Assembly (NCBI GenBank): GCA_030546905.1
Contig: JAUOPI010000017.1
Location: 1-64,000 of the forward strand
Direction: 5' to 3'
DNA: 64,000 nucleotides
DNA from: Granulosicoccaceae sp. 1_MG-2023
Lineage (GTDB): Bacteria; Pseudomonadota; Gammaproteobacteria; Granulosicoccales; Granulosicoccaceae
Shown here: positions 27,690 to 37,340 of the stretch, in pieces
Numbering within the stretch: the stretch's first letter is position 1
Layout: every line of letters starts with the position of its first letter
Translations under genes and position numbers: made by a program
The notes under the pieces: model-generated
Databases searched by the model: none
Told to the model about the DNA's origin: nothing
Seen by the model: the letters and a program-made list of their open reading frames with translations, nothing else

Positions 27690-28295
27690 ATGAGCTTTAC
27701 ACATGACGTTGTCGAGAGAAATGTCGGCCTGCTGACTGTCCTGATACTGCTGGTTATCAGTATCGGTGGCCTGGTTCAGATCGTGCCGCTGTTTTTTATC
27801 GACGAAACCACACAGCCGGTCGAAGGCCTCAAGCCTTACACCGCGGTCCAGCTGACCGGCCGTGACATCTATATCCGGGAAGGTTGCGTACAGTGCCACT
27901 CCCAGATGATCCGTCCGTTCCGCGCTGAAACCGAGCGCTACGGTCATTACTCTGTTGCCGGTGAGTCTGTTTACGACTTCCCGTTCCTCTGGGGTTCCAA
28001 ACGTACCGGACCTGATCTGGCCCGCGTTGGCGGTCGTTACAGTGACGACTGGCACCGCGTCCACCTGATCAACCCGCGTGACGTGGTACCCGAGTCGGTA
28101 ATGCCTGCTTATCCGTGGCTGGAAACCGCCATGGTCGACAGCTCTGACATCGAAGCGAAGATGAAAGTGCTGCGCAAACTGGGCGTTCCCTACACTGATG
28201 AGGACATTGCCGGCGCCAAAGCCGAACTCGAAGGCGTTACCGAACTCGACGCCCTGATTGTCTACCTGCAGAACCTCGGGCTCCTCGTTAAATGA
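27690..28295 (+). CDS. ccoO: cbb3 cytochrome c oxidase subunit II (mono-heme)
   Basis: 201 residues. One N-terminal membrane helix ([19 protein letters not shown]) anchors a periplasmic cytochrome c domain with the heme site CVQCHSQ and axial Met in ESVMPAYPW. It passes electrons from CcoP towards CcoN. It follows ccoN by 23 bases with an AGGAG ribosome site. The length is that of the family. Confidence 0.97.
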   Translation: MSFTHDVVERNVGLLTVLILLVISIGGLVQIVPLFFIDETTQPVEGLKPYTAVQLTGRDIYIREGCVQCHSQMIRPFRAETERYGHYSVAGESVYDFPFLWGSKRTGPDLARVGGRYSDDWHRVHLINPRDVVPESVMPAYPWLETAMVDSSDIEAKMKVLRKLGVPYTDEDIAGAKAELEGVTELDALIVYLQNLGLLVK

Positions 28296-28305
28296 GGTCC
28301 CTGAA

Positions 28306-28491
28306 GTGACGTACGACGACATCAGAGGAATCGGTACGCTGCTGGCGATGCTTGCCTTCCTGGCCGTCGTGATCTGGGCCTGGAGCAAGAATCGCAAGCA
28401 ATCGTTTAAAGACGCTGCGAATCAGATCTTCGATAACGACGAAGAAGAGATGCATCGCAAGTCAGTATCTGAGGCTAATAAAAATGAGTAA
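28306..28491 (+). CDS. ccoQ: cbb3 oxidase small subunit CcoQ
   Basis: 61 residues. The GTG at 28306 is the start, as GAGG lies 8-11 bases upstream; the open frame further back overlaps ccoO. One membrane helix (GTLLAMLAFLAVVIWAWS) followed by a charged tail (KNRKQSFKDAANQIFDNDEEE) is the standard CcoQ/FixQ form. CcoQ stabilises the oxidase, especially the CcoP contact. It overlaps the ccoP start by 8 bases. Confidence 0.93.
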   Translation: MTYDDIRGIGTLLAMLAFLAVVIWAWSKNRKQSFKDAANQIFDNDEEEMHRKSVSEANKNE

Positions 28492-29377
28492 TTTCTGGAG
28501 TATCTGGATTATCTTCCTGACCGCTCTGAATGTGTATTTCTGCTATTGGCTGGTGCGCTGGACTGTCAAACCGCGCACCGGAGAAGCAGCGACAGGTGAT
28601 GTCACCGGACACAGCTGGGACGGTCTTGAAGAGTTCAACAACCCGCTGCCCAAGTGGTGGCTCAACATGTACTACGCGACCCTGATCTTCACGGTCGGTT
28701 ACCTGATCCTGTACCCGGGCATGGGCAAGTTCCCCGGCCTGCTCGGTTGGACCAAGGAAAACCAGCACGCCCGTGAAATGATCGCCGCCGATGAGAAATA
28801 CGGCCCGATCTTCGCGCAGTTCGCCGACCAACCGGTCGAAGAACTCGTCAAGAACGAAGAAGCGGTCAAACTCGGTCGTACCCTGTTTTCCACCTACTGC
28901 ACCGTTTGTCACGGTTCCGATGCCCGCGGCGCACGCGGTTTTCCGAACCTGACTGACAATGACTGGCTGTACGGCGGCGAGCCCGACACCATCAAGGCCA
29001 CGCTGACCAACGGCCGTTCCGGCATCATGCCGGCGCACGAGCCGATCATCGGTGCCGAGGGTGTTGAACAGGTTGCCAACTACGTTGTGACGCTGTCAGG
29101 CCGCGAGCCTGAAGATGCCGCCGCAGCCGAGAAAGGCAAGGAAATCTTCGGCACTGTCTGCGCTGCCTGCCACATGCCTGACGGCACCGGCATGCACGCG
29201 CTCGGCGCGCCGAACCTGACCGATGACACCTGGCTCTACGGCGGTGACCTGCGCACCATCCGTGAGACCATTACCAACGGTCGCAACGGCGTTATGCCCG
29301 CGCAGCAGCAATTCCTGGGTGATGATAAAATTCACCTGCTGACCACCTACGTTTACAGCCTCTCACACGGCGAATAA
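28484..29377 (+). CDS. ccoP: cbb3 cytochrome c oxidase subunit III (di-heme)
   Basis: 297 residues. Two N-terminal membrane segments (the first at about 5-25, the second in WWLNMYYATLIFTVGYLILY) are followed by two cytochrome c domains. Their heme sites are C139-TVC-H143 and C226-AAC-H230. Axial Met residues fit GIMPAHEP and GVMPAQQQ. It receives electrons from soluble cytochrome c and passes them to CcoO. A perfect stem-loop follows the stop. Confidence 0.97.
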   Translation: MSNFWSIWIIFLTALNVYFCYWLVRWTVKPRTGEAATGDVTGHSWDGLEEFNNPLPKWWLNMYYATLIFTVGYLILYPGMGKFPGLLGWTKENQHAREMIAADEKYGPIFAQFADQPVEELVKNEEAVKLGRTLFSTYCTVCHGSDARGARGFPNLTDNDWLYGGEPDTIKATLTNGRSGIMPAHEPIIGAEGVEQVANYVVTLSGREPEDAAAAEKGKEIFGTVCAACHMPDGTGMHALGAPNLTDDTWLYGGDLRTIRETITNGRNGVMPAQQQFLGDDKIHLLTTYVYSLSHGE

Positions 29378-29392
29378 ACCGATGGTCCAAGG

Positions 29393-29415
29393 CCCGGCAT
29401 CGATCTGATGCCGGG
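29393..29415. other. Stem-loop between ccoP and the next gene
   Basis: Perfect nine-base stem CCCGGCATC / GATGCCGGG with a five-base loop, 16 bases after ccoP. No T-run follows, so it is not a standard terminator. It may stabilise the ccoNOQP messenger or reduce read-through into the accessory genes. Confidence 0.45.
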
Positions 29416-29496
29416 TGTACGCACGGACAGAAATTCCCTCATGCAGATGAGTTGAATTCCGCACATATTACGGGTAAATCTAAGGGGTTAATTAGA

Positions 29497-29769
29497 ATGT
29501 CCGAATATACTGATAATAACTACACCAGCGTCACTCCCAAACAAACTGCCATCGCTATATTGTGGCCTTCGTTTCTGCTTGCCTCTGTCGCCAATGTGGT
29601 GTTCTGGGCCTTTGTCGACCCTCATGAGTTCGGCAGAATCACCGGTTACAGCGAAATCGACCGCATGACCGCTTACTCCGTAGGCTTTATCGTGCTGTGG
29701 TTTTTCACCGGCTTCAGTAGCTATCTGACACTCCGGTTCAACCGCCCGCGCAGCGACGTCAATCCATAA
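29497..29769 (+). CDS. Small two-helix membrane protein in the cbb3 locus, unknown
   Basis: 90 residues from the ATG at 29497, supported by AAGGGG about 8 bases upstream (frame open to 29452). Two membrane helices are visible: AIAILWPSFLLASVANVVFWAFV and AYSVGFIVLWFFTGFSSYLTL. They are separated by a short polar loop with an Asp/Glu-rich DPHEFGRITGYSEIDR. The layout resembles small membrane subunits, but I do not recognise it as CcoH, CcoS or CcoM. It sits between ccoP and ccoG with 12 bases to the latter, so it is probably an assembly or accessory protein of the oxidase. That role is inferred from position only. Confidence 0.8.
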   Translation: MSEYTDNNYTSVTPKQTAIAILWPSFLLASVANVVFWAFVDPHEFGRITGYSEIDRMTAYSVGFIVLWFFTGFSSYLTLRFNRPRSDVNP

Positions 29770-29781
29770 GGCAACCTTGAG

Positions 29782-31182
29782 ATGAAGACACCTGAAAACG
29801 AAGACCAGCAATCCAAGGTGATTGTTGAAGAGTTCTATAAAAAGCGCGAAAAAATTCAGCCGCGCATGGTGCACGGCCTGTTCGCCAACCTGCGCATCAT
29901 CGCCGTCGCCGTGCTGCTCGGCATCTACTACATTCTGCCCTGGCTGCGCTGGGGTGACCGTCAGGCGGTCCTGCTCGACCTGCCGGCCCGTAAATTTCAC
30001 TTTTTCGGCATCACGTTCTGGCCGCAGGATTTCTTCTTCCTCGCCGTACTGCTGATTATCGCCGCCCTGGCCCTGTTCTTTTTCACCACACTGGCCGGGC
30101 GCCTGTGGTGCGGCTTTGCCTGCCCGCAGACAGTCTGGACCGAAGTGTTCATGTGGATCGAGCACCTGATCGAAGGTGACCGCAACAAACGCATGAAGCT
30201 CGACAAGGCCCCGATGGACGCGCGCAAGCTCCGCATCCGCGGCACCAAGCATCTGGTCTGGGTGGTGTTTTCACTCTGGACCGGGATCACCTTTGTGGGC
30301 TACTTCTCGCCGATAAACGAGCTGTTCACCGGCCTGGCCAACTTCAGCCTCGGCCCCTGGGAATGGTTCTGGGTGCTGTTCTATTCCTTCGCCACCTACG
30401 GCAACGCCGGCTGGATGCGCGAGCAGGTCTGCACCTATATGTGCCCCTATGCGCGCTTTCAGAGCGCCATGTTCGACAAAGACACGCTGATCATCTCCTA
30501 CGATGAAGCCCGCGGCGAACCGCGCGGCGCACGTAAACGCAATGTGGACCCGAAAGAGGTCGGCCTCGGCTCCTGCGTGGATTGCACCATGTGCGTACAG
30601 GTCTGCCCGACCGGCATCGATATCCGTGACGGCCTGCAATACCAGTGCATCGGCTGCGCGGCCTGCATCGACGTCTGCGACGACGTCATGGAGAAAATGG
30701 GCTACGAAAAAGGCCTGATCCGTTACACCACCGAACACGCCCTCAACGGCGGCACCACGCGTCTGCTGCGTCCGCGCATCATAATTTATGCGCTGGTACT
30801 GCTGACCCTGATCGGCGCACTCGGTGTGGCTGTGGCGACCCGCGTACCGCTGGAGCTGAGCATTATCCGCGACCGCAACGCGCTCTACCGCGAAGTAGGC
30901 TACGACAGTGTGGAAAACATCTACACCATGAAAATCATGAATATGGATGAACAGCCACACCGCTATACCGTCAGCGTACACGGCATCGACGACGCCGAAG
31001 TACACGGGCTTGATGAGTCGGAAGTGGCGCCGGGCGAGGTACGCGAAATGAACGTCCGGATCCGCGCCAAGATCGACAACCTGGAAGAGACCAGCACCGA
31101 ACTGCAGGTCCATATCCAGGCCGTGGATAATCCCGACATCCAACAGGATCAGAACGCCCGCTTCCTTGGCCCGCGCCTCTGA
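29782..31182 (+). CDS. ccoG: Cytochrome oxidase accessory protein CcoG (polyferredoxin)
   Basis: 466 residues. Inner-membrane protein of the FixG/RdxA family, linked to copper reduction for cbb3 assembly. About five membrane helices are present, with GRLWCGFACPQTVWTE as the N-terminal Cys motif. The cluster-binding region carries CVDCTMCVQVCP and CIGCAACIDVCD (two 4Fe-4S sites). A C-terminal Ig-like periplasmic domain follows. It is located 12 bases after the small membrane protein gene and is followed by ccoH. Confidence 0.95.
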   Translation: MKTPENEDQQSKVIVEEFYKKREKIQPRMVHGLFANLRIIAVAVLLGIYYILPWLRWGDRQAVLLDLPARKFHFFGITFWPQDFFFLAVLLIIAALALFFFTTLAGRLWCGFACPQTVWTEVFMWIEHLIEGDRNKRMKLDKAPMDARKLRIRGTKHLVWVVFSLWTGITFVGYFSPINELFTGLANFSLGPWEWFWVLFYSFATYGNAGWMREQVCTYMCPYARFQSAMFDKDTLIISYDEARGEPRGARKRNVDPKEVGLGSCVDCTMCVQVCPTGIDIRDGLQYQCIGCAACIDVCDDVMEKMGYEKGLIRYTTEHALNGGTTRLLRPRIIIYALVLLTLIGALGVAVATRVPLELSIIRDRNALYREVGYDSVENIYTMKIMNMDEQPHRYTVSVHGIDDAEVHGLDESEVAPGEVREMNVRIRAKIDNLEETSTELQVHIQAVDNPDIQQDQNARFLGPRL

Positions 31183-31277
31183 CCTGTCTTACGCCCTTCA
31201 TTACGCGCCGCACGCTGCGGCGCGCTTACCCTGCCGCTTCTGCTAGAATCGGCGCGTTTCTCAACCGAGCCAATCAG

Positions 31278-31796
31278 ATGTCTTTCAACCGACAACGCAC
31301 CGACACCAAACCCTGGTACAAACAGTTCTGGCCCTGGTTTGTCATGCTTTTTCCGGCCACGGCGGTGGTCGCCGGCATTTCCACCGTAGTGATTGCGGTC
31401 AAATCCGATGACGGACTGGTCGAGAGCGAATACTACAAAAAAGGCCTGCTGATTAACTTCTCCAAGGAGATGGATCACCGCGCCAGCGAGCTCAATATGA
31501 GCGGCTACGCTCGCTTCGACCCCAAGGCCGGCGAGCTCTATGTCCTGCTCGAAGCACTGCCTGAAGGCAATGAGCCGGCCGAGCTGAACGTTCGCCTCAA
31601 GCACGCCACACGTGCCGACATGGATCAGGAACTGTCCGTAACGGCCACCAGCAGCAAAGAATTCCGCAGCGATCTCGGTGAACTGTCACCGGGCAAATGG
31701 CATGTGATTGTCGAGATGCCGGAGCAATGGCGCCTGAGCGGTACCATCGCCTACCCGACCGTTTTCGATACCCAGCTGAGTCCGGCGGTGTACTGA
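31278..31796 (+). CDS. ccoH: FixH-family cbb3 assembly protein CcoH
   Basis: 172 residues. One membrane helix (WPWFVMLFPATAVVAGISTVVIAV), then VKSDDGLVESEYYKKGLLIN, the FixH signature, then a periplasmic beta-rich domain. CcoH contacts CcoN during assembly and is a stable part of some cbb3 complexes. The next gene begins 4 bases after its stop. Confidence 0.92.
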   Translation: MSFNRQRTDTKPWYKQFWPWFVMLFPATAVVAGISTVVIAVKSDDGLVESEYYKKGLLINFSKEMDHRASELNMSGYARFDPKAGELYVLLEALPEGNEPAELNVRLKHATRADMDQELSVTATSSKEFRSDLGELSPGKWHVIVEMPEQWRLSGTIAYPTVFDTQLSPAVY

Positions 31797-31800
31797 GGCC

Positions 31801-32511
31801 GTGTCCGCCGACACCTCCCTTTTGCTGACCGCGCTGCTGATCGGCCTGCTCGGCTCGACCCACTGCATCGGCATGTGCGGCGGCATCGTCAGCGCGCTGA
31901 CCCTCGGCATCAAACCGGCCGCCGGCCAGCCGCTGAACAAGCTGCCTTACATGCTGGCTTACAACGCCGGCCGGATCAGCAGCTATATGTTTGCCGGCGT
32001 CATTGCCGGAGCACTGGGCAAAACCCTGCTCGACAGCGTTAACGAATCGCTGGCCATCGGACTGACCCGCTGGGTAACCGGCCTGTTTCTGATCGCGCTG
32101 GGTCTGTATCTGGGTGGTTTTACGGCAGCCCTGGCCCCCGTGGAAAATGCCGGCAAACATCTCTGGAAACATCTGCAACCACTGACCCGGCGGCTTTTGC
32201 CGCTCAGCTCGCTGTCGCGCGCCTACGCCAGCGGCCTGTTATGGGGCTGGCTGCCTTGCGGTCTGGTTTATTCGGCGCTGGTCTGGGCGGTCGGCAGCGC
32301 CGATCCGCTGCGCGGCGCGCTGTTAATGCTGGTTTTCGGCCTGGCCACCCTGCCGGCCATGCTGCTGACCGGCGCCGCCGCGCTGCGCTTCGGGCACTTT
32401 ACCCGCCACCGCGCGGTGCGCCGCATCGCCGCCGCGGTACTGATTCTGCTGGGGCTGTTACAGCTAGCCGGCATCTCAGCCGGCACGCTGATCCCCGTCG
32501 CTGCGGCCTGA
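31801..32511 (+). CDS. SafE/TauE-type membrane transporter of the cbb3 locus
   Basis: 236 residues with about six membrane helices. The N-terminal motif STHCIGMCGG, with His and Cys in a membrane setting, marks the heavy-metal transporter-like branch of the TauE/SafE family. This branch is routinely encoded beside ccoGH and is suspected in copper handling. GTG start, 4 bases after ccoH. The last 36 bases overlap the convergent small membrane protein gene. Metal specificity is not shown by the sequence. Confidence 0.85.
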   Translation: MSADTSLLLTALLIGLLGSTHCIGMCGGIVSALTLGIKPAAGQPLNKLPYMLAYNAGRISSYMFAGVIAGALGKTLLDSVNESLAIGLTRWVTGLFLIALGLYLGGFTAALAPVENAGKHLWKHLQPLTRRLLPLSSLSRAYASGLLWGWLPCGLVYSALVWAVGSADPLRGALLMLVFGLATLPAMLLTGAAALRFGHFTRHRAVRRIAAAVLILLGLLQLAGISAGTLIPVAAA

Positions 32512-32730
32512 TTCCAGCCCGCGGGCACGGCGGTAGAGTTTGATCAGCAACACCACAGGCATGACGGCATGCATCACTAAATCAAAGATATCCAGCGGCT
32601 GTGTGAGTTCACCGGCGGCCAGCATACGGAGTTTTTCCACCAGATGCGGCTCAGGCAGAAAGGGCGCAAGCCCCAGCAGGAGCGCGAAAATCACCGCCGA
32701 ACTCATGGGTAAACGATCCAGAAAACGCAT
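32476..32730 (-). CDS. Small two-helix membrane protein, unknown
   Basis: 84 residues from the ATG at 32730, supported by AGGAGGCAGGAGAG directly upstream, a very strong ribosome site. A membrane helix SSAVIFALLLGLAPFLP and a second FDLVMHAVMPVVLLIKLY surround a PEPHLVEKLRML segment. I have seen similar small proteins annotated loosely as RND-transporter-like, but no function is established. It is convergent with the SafE-type gene and overlaps its 3' end by 36 bases. Confidence 0.78.
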   Translation of the reverse strand: MRFLDRLPMSSAVIFALLLGLAPFLPEPHLVEKLRMLAAGELTQPLDIFDLVMHAVMPVVLLIKLYRRARGLESGRSDGDQRAG

Positions 32731-32891
32731 CTCTCCTGCCTCCTGTGGCGAAATTGCAACGTGACCGGCGCGCCCGGAATGCACGCATATGCATCAAAGC
32801 ACCGGAAAATTCCCTTAATTGGTTTATCCTACCCTATTACACATTCCAGACAGAAAACGACCGGCACCGCGCCGGCCAGCCGGACAATTGA

Positions 32892-34061
32892 ATGACAAAC
32901 GAAGCCGACAACATCGAACTGATCACCGACAGCGCCCGCCTTGCCGCGTTCTGCGAGGGCCTGAAGCAGCACAGCTGGATCGCCGTGGATACGGAATTCC
33001 TGCGCGAAAAAACCTACAAACCGAAACTGTGCCTGATTCAGGTCGCCAGCCCTGACAGCCTGGCCTGCATCGACCCGCTGGCACTGGATGACCTCGGACC
33101 GTTTCTGGATGTGCTGTATGACAGAAACATCACCAAGGTTTTTCACGCCGCCGGGCAGGATCTGGAGATTTTCTACTGGATGCGCGGCGAAGTCCCGGGG
33201 CCGCTGTTTGACTCGCAGATCGCCGCACCGCTGCTCGGTGAGAACGAACAGATCGGCTACGGCAATCTGGTCAAGTCGCGCCTCGGTATCGAACTGGCCA
33301 AATCCCACTCACGGGCCGACTGGACCCGGCGTCCGCTGCCCGATGTGCAGCTACGCTACGCCGCCGACGACGTGATCTATCTGGCCCGGCTGTATACCGA
33401 AATGCGCGACGAGCTCGAGTCCCGCGGTCGGCTGAACTGGCTTGATGATGACTTCAGCGCGCTGGAAAATCCCTTGCTGTACAACAAGCCCTCCAGCGAT
33501 ATGTGGCTGCGGGTGCGCGGCATCAACAAATTCCGCGGCAAAACCCTGTCGGCGATCCAGCTGCTGGCCGAATGGCGCGAAGACACCGCTCGCGACGCCG
33601 ATCTGCCGCGCAACTGGCTGATGAAAGATGATGTGCTGATTGACATCGCACGCCAGCTGCCCGATTCGCTCAAAGAGCTGGGCCATATCCGCGGACTCAG
33701 CGACGGCACCGTGCGCCGTCACGGCGAAAAGCTGGTCGCGCTGGTGCGCCAGGCCCTTGAACGCCCGCCGGTGCCGCTGCCGCCGTTTAGCAAAAAGAGC
33801 AAACTCAGCCCGCAGGCCGATGCCATTGTCGAACTGCTCAGCACCCTGACCAAGATCCGCGCCGCCGAGCTCGATATCAACGATGCGGTATTGGCGCCAC
33901 GCAAAGAGCTTGAAAAACTGCTGAACGATCCGTCGTCGTCACAACTGCTGCACGGCTGGCGACGCAAACTGATCGGCGAACAACTGCAGCGGCTCCTCGA
34001 CGGGCAGATTTCCATGCATATCGAAGACGGCGAAATCCGCCTGCAACAACGGGACGTCTGA
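32892..34061 (+). CDS. rnd: Ribonuclease D
   Basis: 389 residues; a 3'-5' exoribonuclease that trims tRNA precursors. The DEDD exonuclease domain shows D33-x-E35 (VDTEFLR), D90 (HAAGQDLE) and Y156-AAD-D160, all metal ligands present. Two HRDC-type helical domains follow, the first around LLAEWREDTARDADLPRNWLMKD. The start is an ATG with an upstream run of polar sequence. It stands alone with no clear operon partner. Confidence 0.95.
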   Translation: MTNEADNIELITDSARLAAFCEGLKQHSWIAVDTEFLREKTYKPKLCLIQVASPDSLACIDPLALDDLGPFLDVLYDRNITKVFHAAGQDLEIFYWMRGEVPGPLFDSQIAAPLLGENEQIGYGNLVKSRLGIELAKSHSRADWTRRPLPDVQLRYAADDVIYLARLYTEMRDELESRGRLNWLDDDFSALENPLLYNKPSSDMWLRVRGINKFRGKTLSAIQLLAEWREDTARDADLPRNWLMKDDVLIDIARQLPDSLKELGHIRGLSDGTVRRHGEKLVALVRQALERPPVPLPPFSKKSKLSPQADAIVELLSTLTKIRAAELDINDAVLAPRKELEKLLNDPSSSQLLHGWRRKLIGEQLQRLLDGQISMHIEDGEIRLQQRDV

Positions 34062-34134
34062 GCGCGGCGGCGTTCTGCACCCTTACACGTGATTGCCGCC
34101 CGGCGCGGCAGACAGGTTTTAAATCAGGTTTACC

Positions 34135-35199
34135 ATGACATCAAAATTAAGTAACACCAATATCGTCTCGGAAGAGATCCTGCCCACACCGGCCGAACTG
34201 TGCGCGCTTTTGCCCCGTTCGCAAAACGCCAGCGCCAACATCGACCGCTCACGCCGCACCATCGAAGCGATTCTCGATTACCGGGATCCGCGCCTGCTGG
34301 TGGTCGCCGGCCCCTGCTCGATCCACGATATCGACGCGGCCAAGGACTACGCCGTGCGCCTCAAGGAGCTGCACGACAAATACGCCGAATCGCTGTTTAT
34401 CGTTATGCGCGTGTACTTTGAAAAACCGCGCACCACAGTCGGTTGGAAAGGCCTGATTAACGACCCTTATCTGGATGATTCCTTCCGCATCGAAGACGGC
34501 CTGAAAAAAGCCCGCGAACTGCTGGTCTGGCTGGCCGAGCTGGGCCTGCCGACCGGCACCGAGGCGCTCGACCCGATCAGCCCGCAGTACTTGTCGGACC
34601 TGTTCAGCTGGTCTGCGATCGGCGCGCGCACCACCGAAAGCCAGACACACCGCGAAATGGCCAGCGGCCTGTCGACGCCGGTGGGCTTTAAAAACGGCAC
34701 CGACGGCAGCCTTGATGTGGCCATCAATGCGATGAAATCGGCCAGCTCGCCGCACCGTTTTCTCGGCATCAATGCCGAAGGCCAGGCCACGGTCATCGAG
34801 ACCCGCGGCAACGCCTACGGCCATGTGATTCTGCGCGGCGGCAAACAGCCCAACTATGATGTGACCAGCGTACGTGCCGCCGAAGCCGCGCTGGAAGCGG
34901 CAGGCCTGCGTCAGAACATTATCGTCGACTGCAGTCACGCCAACTCCAACAAAGACCCCGAACAACAACCGGCCGTGGTCGCCGAAGTGACCCGGCAAGT
35001 GCTGGAAGGCAACCGCTCCATCGTCGGCCTGATGCTCGAGAGCAACCTGCACGCCGGTAATCAGCCGCTAAGCAATGAGCTGCGTTACGGCGTCTCCATC
35101 ACCGACGGCTGCATCGGCTGGGACACTACCGCCCATGTGCTCGCACAGCTTAATGACAAGCTCGGCGAAACACTCAAAACACGCAAGCGCAACGACTGA
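34135..35199 (+). CDS. 3-deoxy-7-phosphoheptulonate synthase (class I DAHP synthase)
   Basis: 354 residues, AroF/G/H type. Condenses phosphoenolpyruvate and erythrose 4-phosphate, the first step of the shikimate pathway. Conserved blocks are intact: [10 protein letters not shown] with the metal Cys, [38 protein letters not shown], and DCSHANS. I cannot tell from sequence which aromatic amino acid inhibits it, so no isozyme letter is given. apt follows after 13 bases. Confidence 0.94.
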   Translation: MTSKLSNTNIVSEEILPTPAELCALLPRSQNASANIDRSRRTIEAILDYRDPRLLVVAGPCSIHDIDAAKDYAVRLKELHDKYAESLFIVMRVYFEKPRTTVGWKGLINDPYLDDSFRIEDGLKKARELLVWLAELGLPTGTEALDPISPQYLSDLFSWSAIGARTTESQTHREMASGLSTPVGFKNGTDGSLDVAINAMKSASSPHRFLGINAEGQATVIETRGNAYGHVILRGGKQPNYDVTSVRAAEAALEAAGLRQNIIVDCSHANSNKDPEQQPAVVAEVTRQVLEGNRSIVGLMLESNLHAGNQPLSNELRYGVSITDGCIGWDTTAHVLAQLNDKLGETLKTRKRND

Positions 35200-35212
35200 G
35201 CCGGGGCCCGCC

Positions 35213-35767
35213 ATGCAAGACGTAAGCACCTACTACTCGGACTACATCAAACAGCGCATCCGCACCGTACCGGACTGGCCGGCGCCCGGGGTGAAGTTCC
35301 GCGACATCACCTCGCTGCTGCACGACCCGGCCACCCTGCGGCGCATGATCGATTGTTTTATTCACCGCTACTATGACTACCGGCTCGATGCGATTGCCTG
35401 CATTGATGCACGCGGTTTTCTGATCGGCGGCGCGCTGGCCTATGAGCTCAACACCAGCCTGATCCCGATCCGCAAAGAAGGTAAACTGCCGCGCGCTGTG
35501 GTGCGCCACACCTACGAGCTGGAATACGGCGAGGACACCATCGAAATCCATTCGGATGCGGTTGAGAAAGGTCAGCGGATTCTGTTGCTTGATGATCTGA
35601 TCGCCACCGGCGGCACCATGCGGGCGGCCGCCAAGCTGGTCCGGCAATTGGGCGGCGATGTGGTGGAAGCCGCTGCCATCGTCGATCTGCCGGAACTGGG
35701 CGGCTCGGCCCGCCTGCAGCAGGAGAATGTCGACGTCTTTACTATCTGTGCTTTCGACGGCAAGTAA
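35213..35767 (+). CDS. apt: Adenine phosphoribosyltransferase
   Basis: 184 residues. Converts adenine and PRPP to AMP. Family markers: [17 protein letters not shown] at the N-terminus, [15 protein letters not shown], and the PRPP loop [14 protein letters not shown]. The ATG at 35213 is chosen from the family N-terminus; the open frame runs back inside the preceding aro gene. Probably co-transcribed with that gene. Confidence 0.95.
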   Translation: MQDVSTYYSDYIKQRIRTVPDWPAPGVKFRDITSLLHDPATLRRMIDCFIHRYYDYRLDAIACIDARGFLIGGALAYELNTSLIPIRKEGKLPRAVVRHTYELEYGEDTIEIHSDAVEKGQRILLLDDLIATGGTMRAAAKLVRQLGGDVVEAAAIVDLPELGGSARLQQENVDVFTICAFDGK

Positions 35768-35791
35768 AAACGCCTGCGATACCGCCGCGGA

Positions 35792-36967
35792 TCAGCGGCG
35801 GTGTTCGCGGAACAAAGCGCCCAGACGCGCCACGCCTTCATTGAGCGATTCGCGGCTGACACCGCTGAAACTCAGGCGGATCGCGTTGCAGACACCGCTG
35901 CCCGGCGGGTAAAAGGCCTCACCCGGCAAATACGCCACCTGCCGCGCCAGCGCTTCGTCGAGTAACGCGCGGGTATCTTCCACCGCATGCACCCGCACCC
36001 AGAAAAACAACCCGCCCTGCGGCGCGCTCCATTCCGCCACATCGGCCATATGCTCATTCAGCGCCGCCTCCATGGCATCTCTTTGCCCGCGGTAATAGTC
36101 GCGCAGCCTGTCCAGATGCGCAGCCAAACCCGCCTCATCGCGCAGAAACTGCTCACACCACCATTGCCCGGGGCGGTTGGTGTGCAGATCCGTGCCCTGT
36201 TTGATCTTGCGGAAGACCGGCGCCAGACGCGGGTCAGCGGCCAGATAGCCGACCCGCCAGGCCGGCACCGCAATCTTCGAAAACGACCCCAGATACACCC
36301 AGGGCGCGGATTTCAGATAGGCAGACACCGGTGCCGGCTGAGGCGCATCGTAACTGAGCTCGCCGTAAGGATTGTCCTCAATCAGCACGATATTCTGCTC
36401 ATCAAGAAACGCCGCCAGTTCACGCCGGCGCGCGTCACTGTAGCTGTAGCCGGTGGGGTTCTGAAACGAGGGATTGATATACAAAAATACCGGTCGCTGT
36501 GCCGCACAGACCGCGCGCAGGCTGTCCATATCAATACCATCGGGATGAACGGCCACACCCTGCATGGCAGCGCCGTACAGGCCGTAAACCTGCAGCGCCG
36601 CCAGATAAGCCGGCTTCTCAAGCAGGACCGGGGTGCCTTCGTCGATAAACACCTTGGCCACCATATCTATGCCCTGCTGCGAGCCGGAGGTAATCAGCAC
36701 ATTCTCGGCCGGACAGGCCAGCCCCTGCGCATTCAGACGCGCGGACAAGGCCTCACGCAGACCCGGTTCGCCGTCGGTGGTGCCGTACTGACGCAGGGCC
36801 GGCGGCACGCCCTCCAGACTGAGCGGCGGCATCAGGGCCTCGGCCGGTAAGCCGCCGGCAAAGGAGATAATGCCCGGTTGTTGGGTCAGGGCGAGCAACT
36901 CGCGGATAAGGGAACTGGTGAGGCGCGAAATGCGCCGGCTGAAATGAGGCAGGTCAGATTGAGTCAT
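35792..36967 (-). CDS. PLP-dependent aminotransferase (class I/II)
   Basis: 391 residues from the ATG at 36967 (MTQSDLPHF); the frame is open back to 37018. Fold type I PLP enzyme: GSQQGIDMVAKVFIDEG binds phosphate, NPSFQNPTG holds the Asn, IEDNPYGELSYD the Asp, and K231 in SFSKIAVPAWRVGY forms the Schiff base. The sequence style (FAGGLPAE, QGTDLHTN) resembles the 2-aminoadipate/aromatic aminotransferase (LysN/MocR catalytic domain) group without a DNA-binding domain. Substrate not assignable. Convergent with apt. Confidence 0.88.
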   Translation of the reverse strand: MTQSDLPHFSRRISRLTSSLIRELLALTQQPGIISFAGGLPAEALMPPLSLEGVPPALRQYGTTDGEPGLREALSARLNAQGLACPAENVLITSGSQQGIDMVAKVFIDEGTPVLLEKPAYLAALQVYGLYGAAMQGVAVHPDGIDMDSLRAVCAAQRPVFLYINPSFQNPTGYSYSDARRRELAAFLDEQNIVLIEDNPYGELSYDAPQPAPVSAYLKSAPWVYLGSFSKIAVPAWRVGYLAADPRLAPVFRKIKQGTDLHTNRPGQWWCEQFLRDEAGLAAHLDRLRDYYRGQRDAMEAALNEHMADVAEWSAPQGGLFFWVRVHAVEDTRALLDEALARQVAYLPGEAFYPPGSGVCNAIRLSFSGVSRESLNEGVARLGALFREHRR

Positions 36968-37133
36968 GGGTAGTCCGATGGTGGCAGCAGCGCCTGCGGC
37001 GCTGCAAACAAGGGGCACAATTTAGAACGCGTCCGCGCCGGCGTCAAAGGCTAATTCACGCCGGCGCAGGCATACCCCGCAGGTCGGCGATGCGTTACAC
37101 TCACAGGGATTGAATCACTGCAGACCTGACACT

Positions 37134-37328
37134 ATGGACAAACACCTGCTGGACATACTTGCCTGCCCCGTTACCAAGGGCAAACTGATTCTCAACGGCG
37201 AGGAGCTCTGGAGCACCCAGGCCGGCCTGGCCTACCCGATCCGCGACGGCATTCCGGTACTGATTGAATCCGAAGCCCGCCAGCTCAGTCATGAGGAAAT
37301 CAGCGCGGCCAAGTCCAAACCGCTCTGA
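37134..37328 (+). CDS. Trm112/YcaR-like small protein
   Basis: 64 residues, [18 protein letters not shown], the UPF0434/Trm112 fold. Bacterial members are often next to kdsB or lpxK and are of uncertain function; eukaryotic Trm112 activates methyltransferases. Only the first Cys of the zinc pair is present, as in many bacterial forms. The ATG at 37134 matches the family start. A strong terminator follows. Confidence 0.88.
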   Translation: MDKHLLDILACPVTKGKLILNGEELWSTQAGLAYPIRDGIPVLIESEARQLSHEEISAAKSKPL

Positions 37329-37340
37329 GCCATCACAGCA

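Noticed and set aside
29393-29415. Intrinsic terminator after ccoP
   Set aside because: The stem is perfect but no T-run follows, so I list it as a stem-loop of uncertain role.
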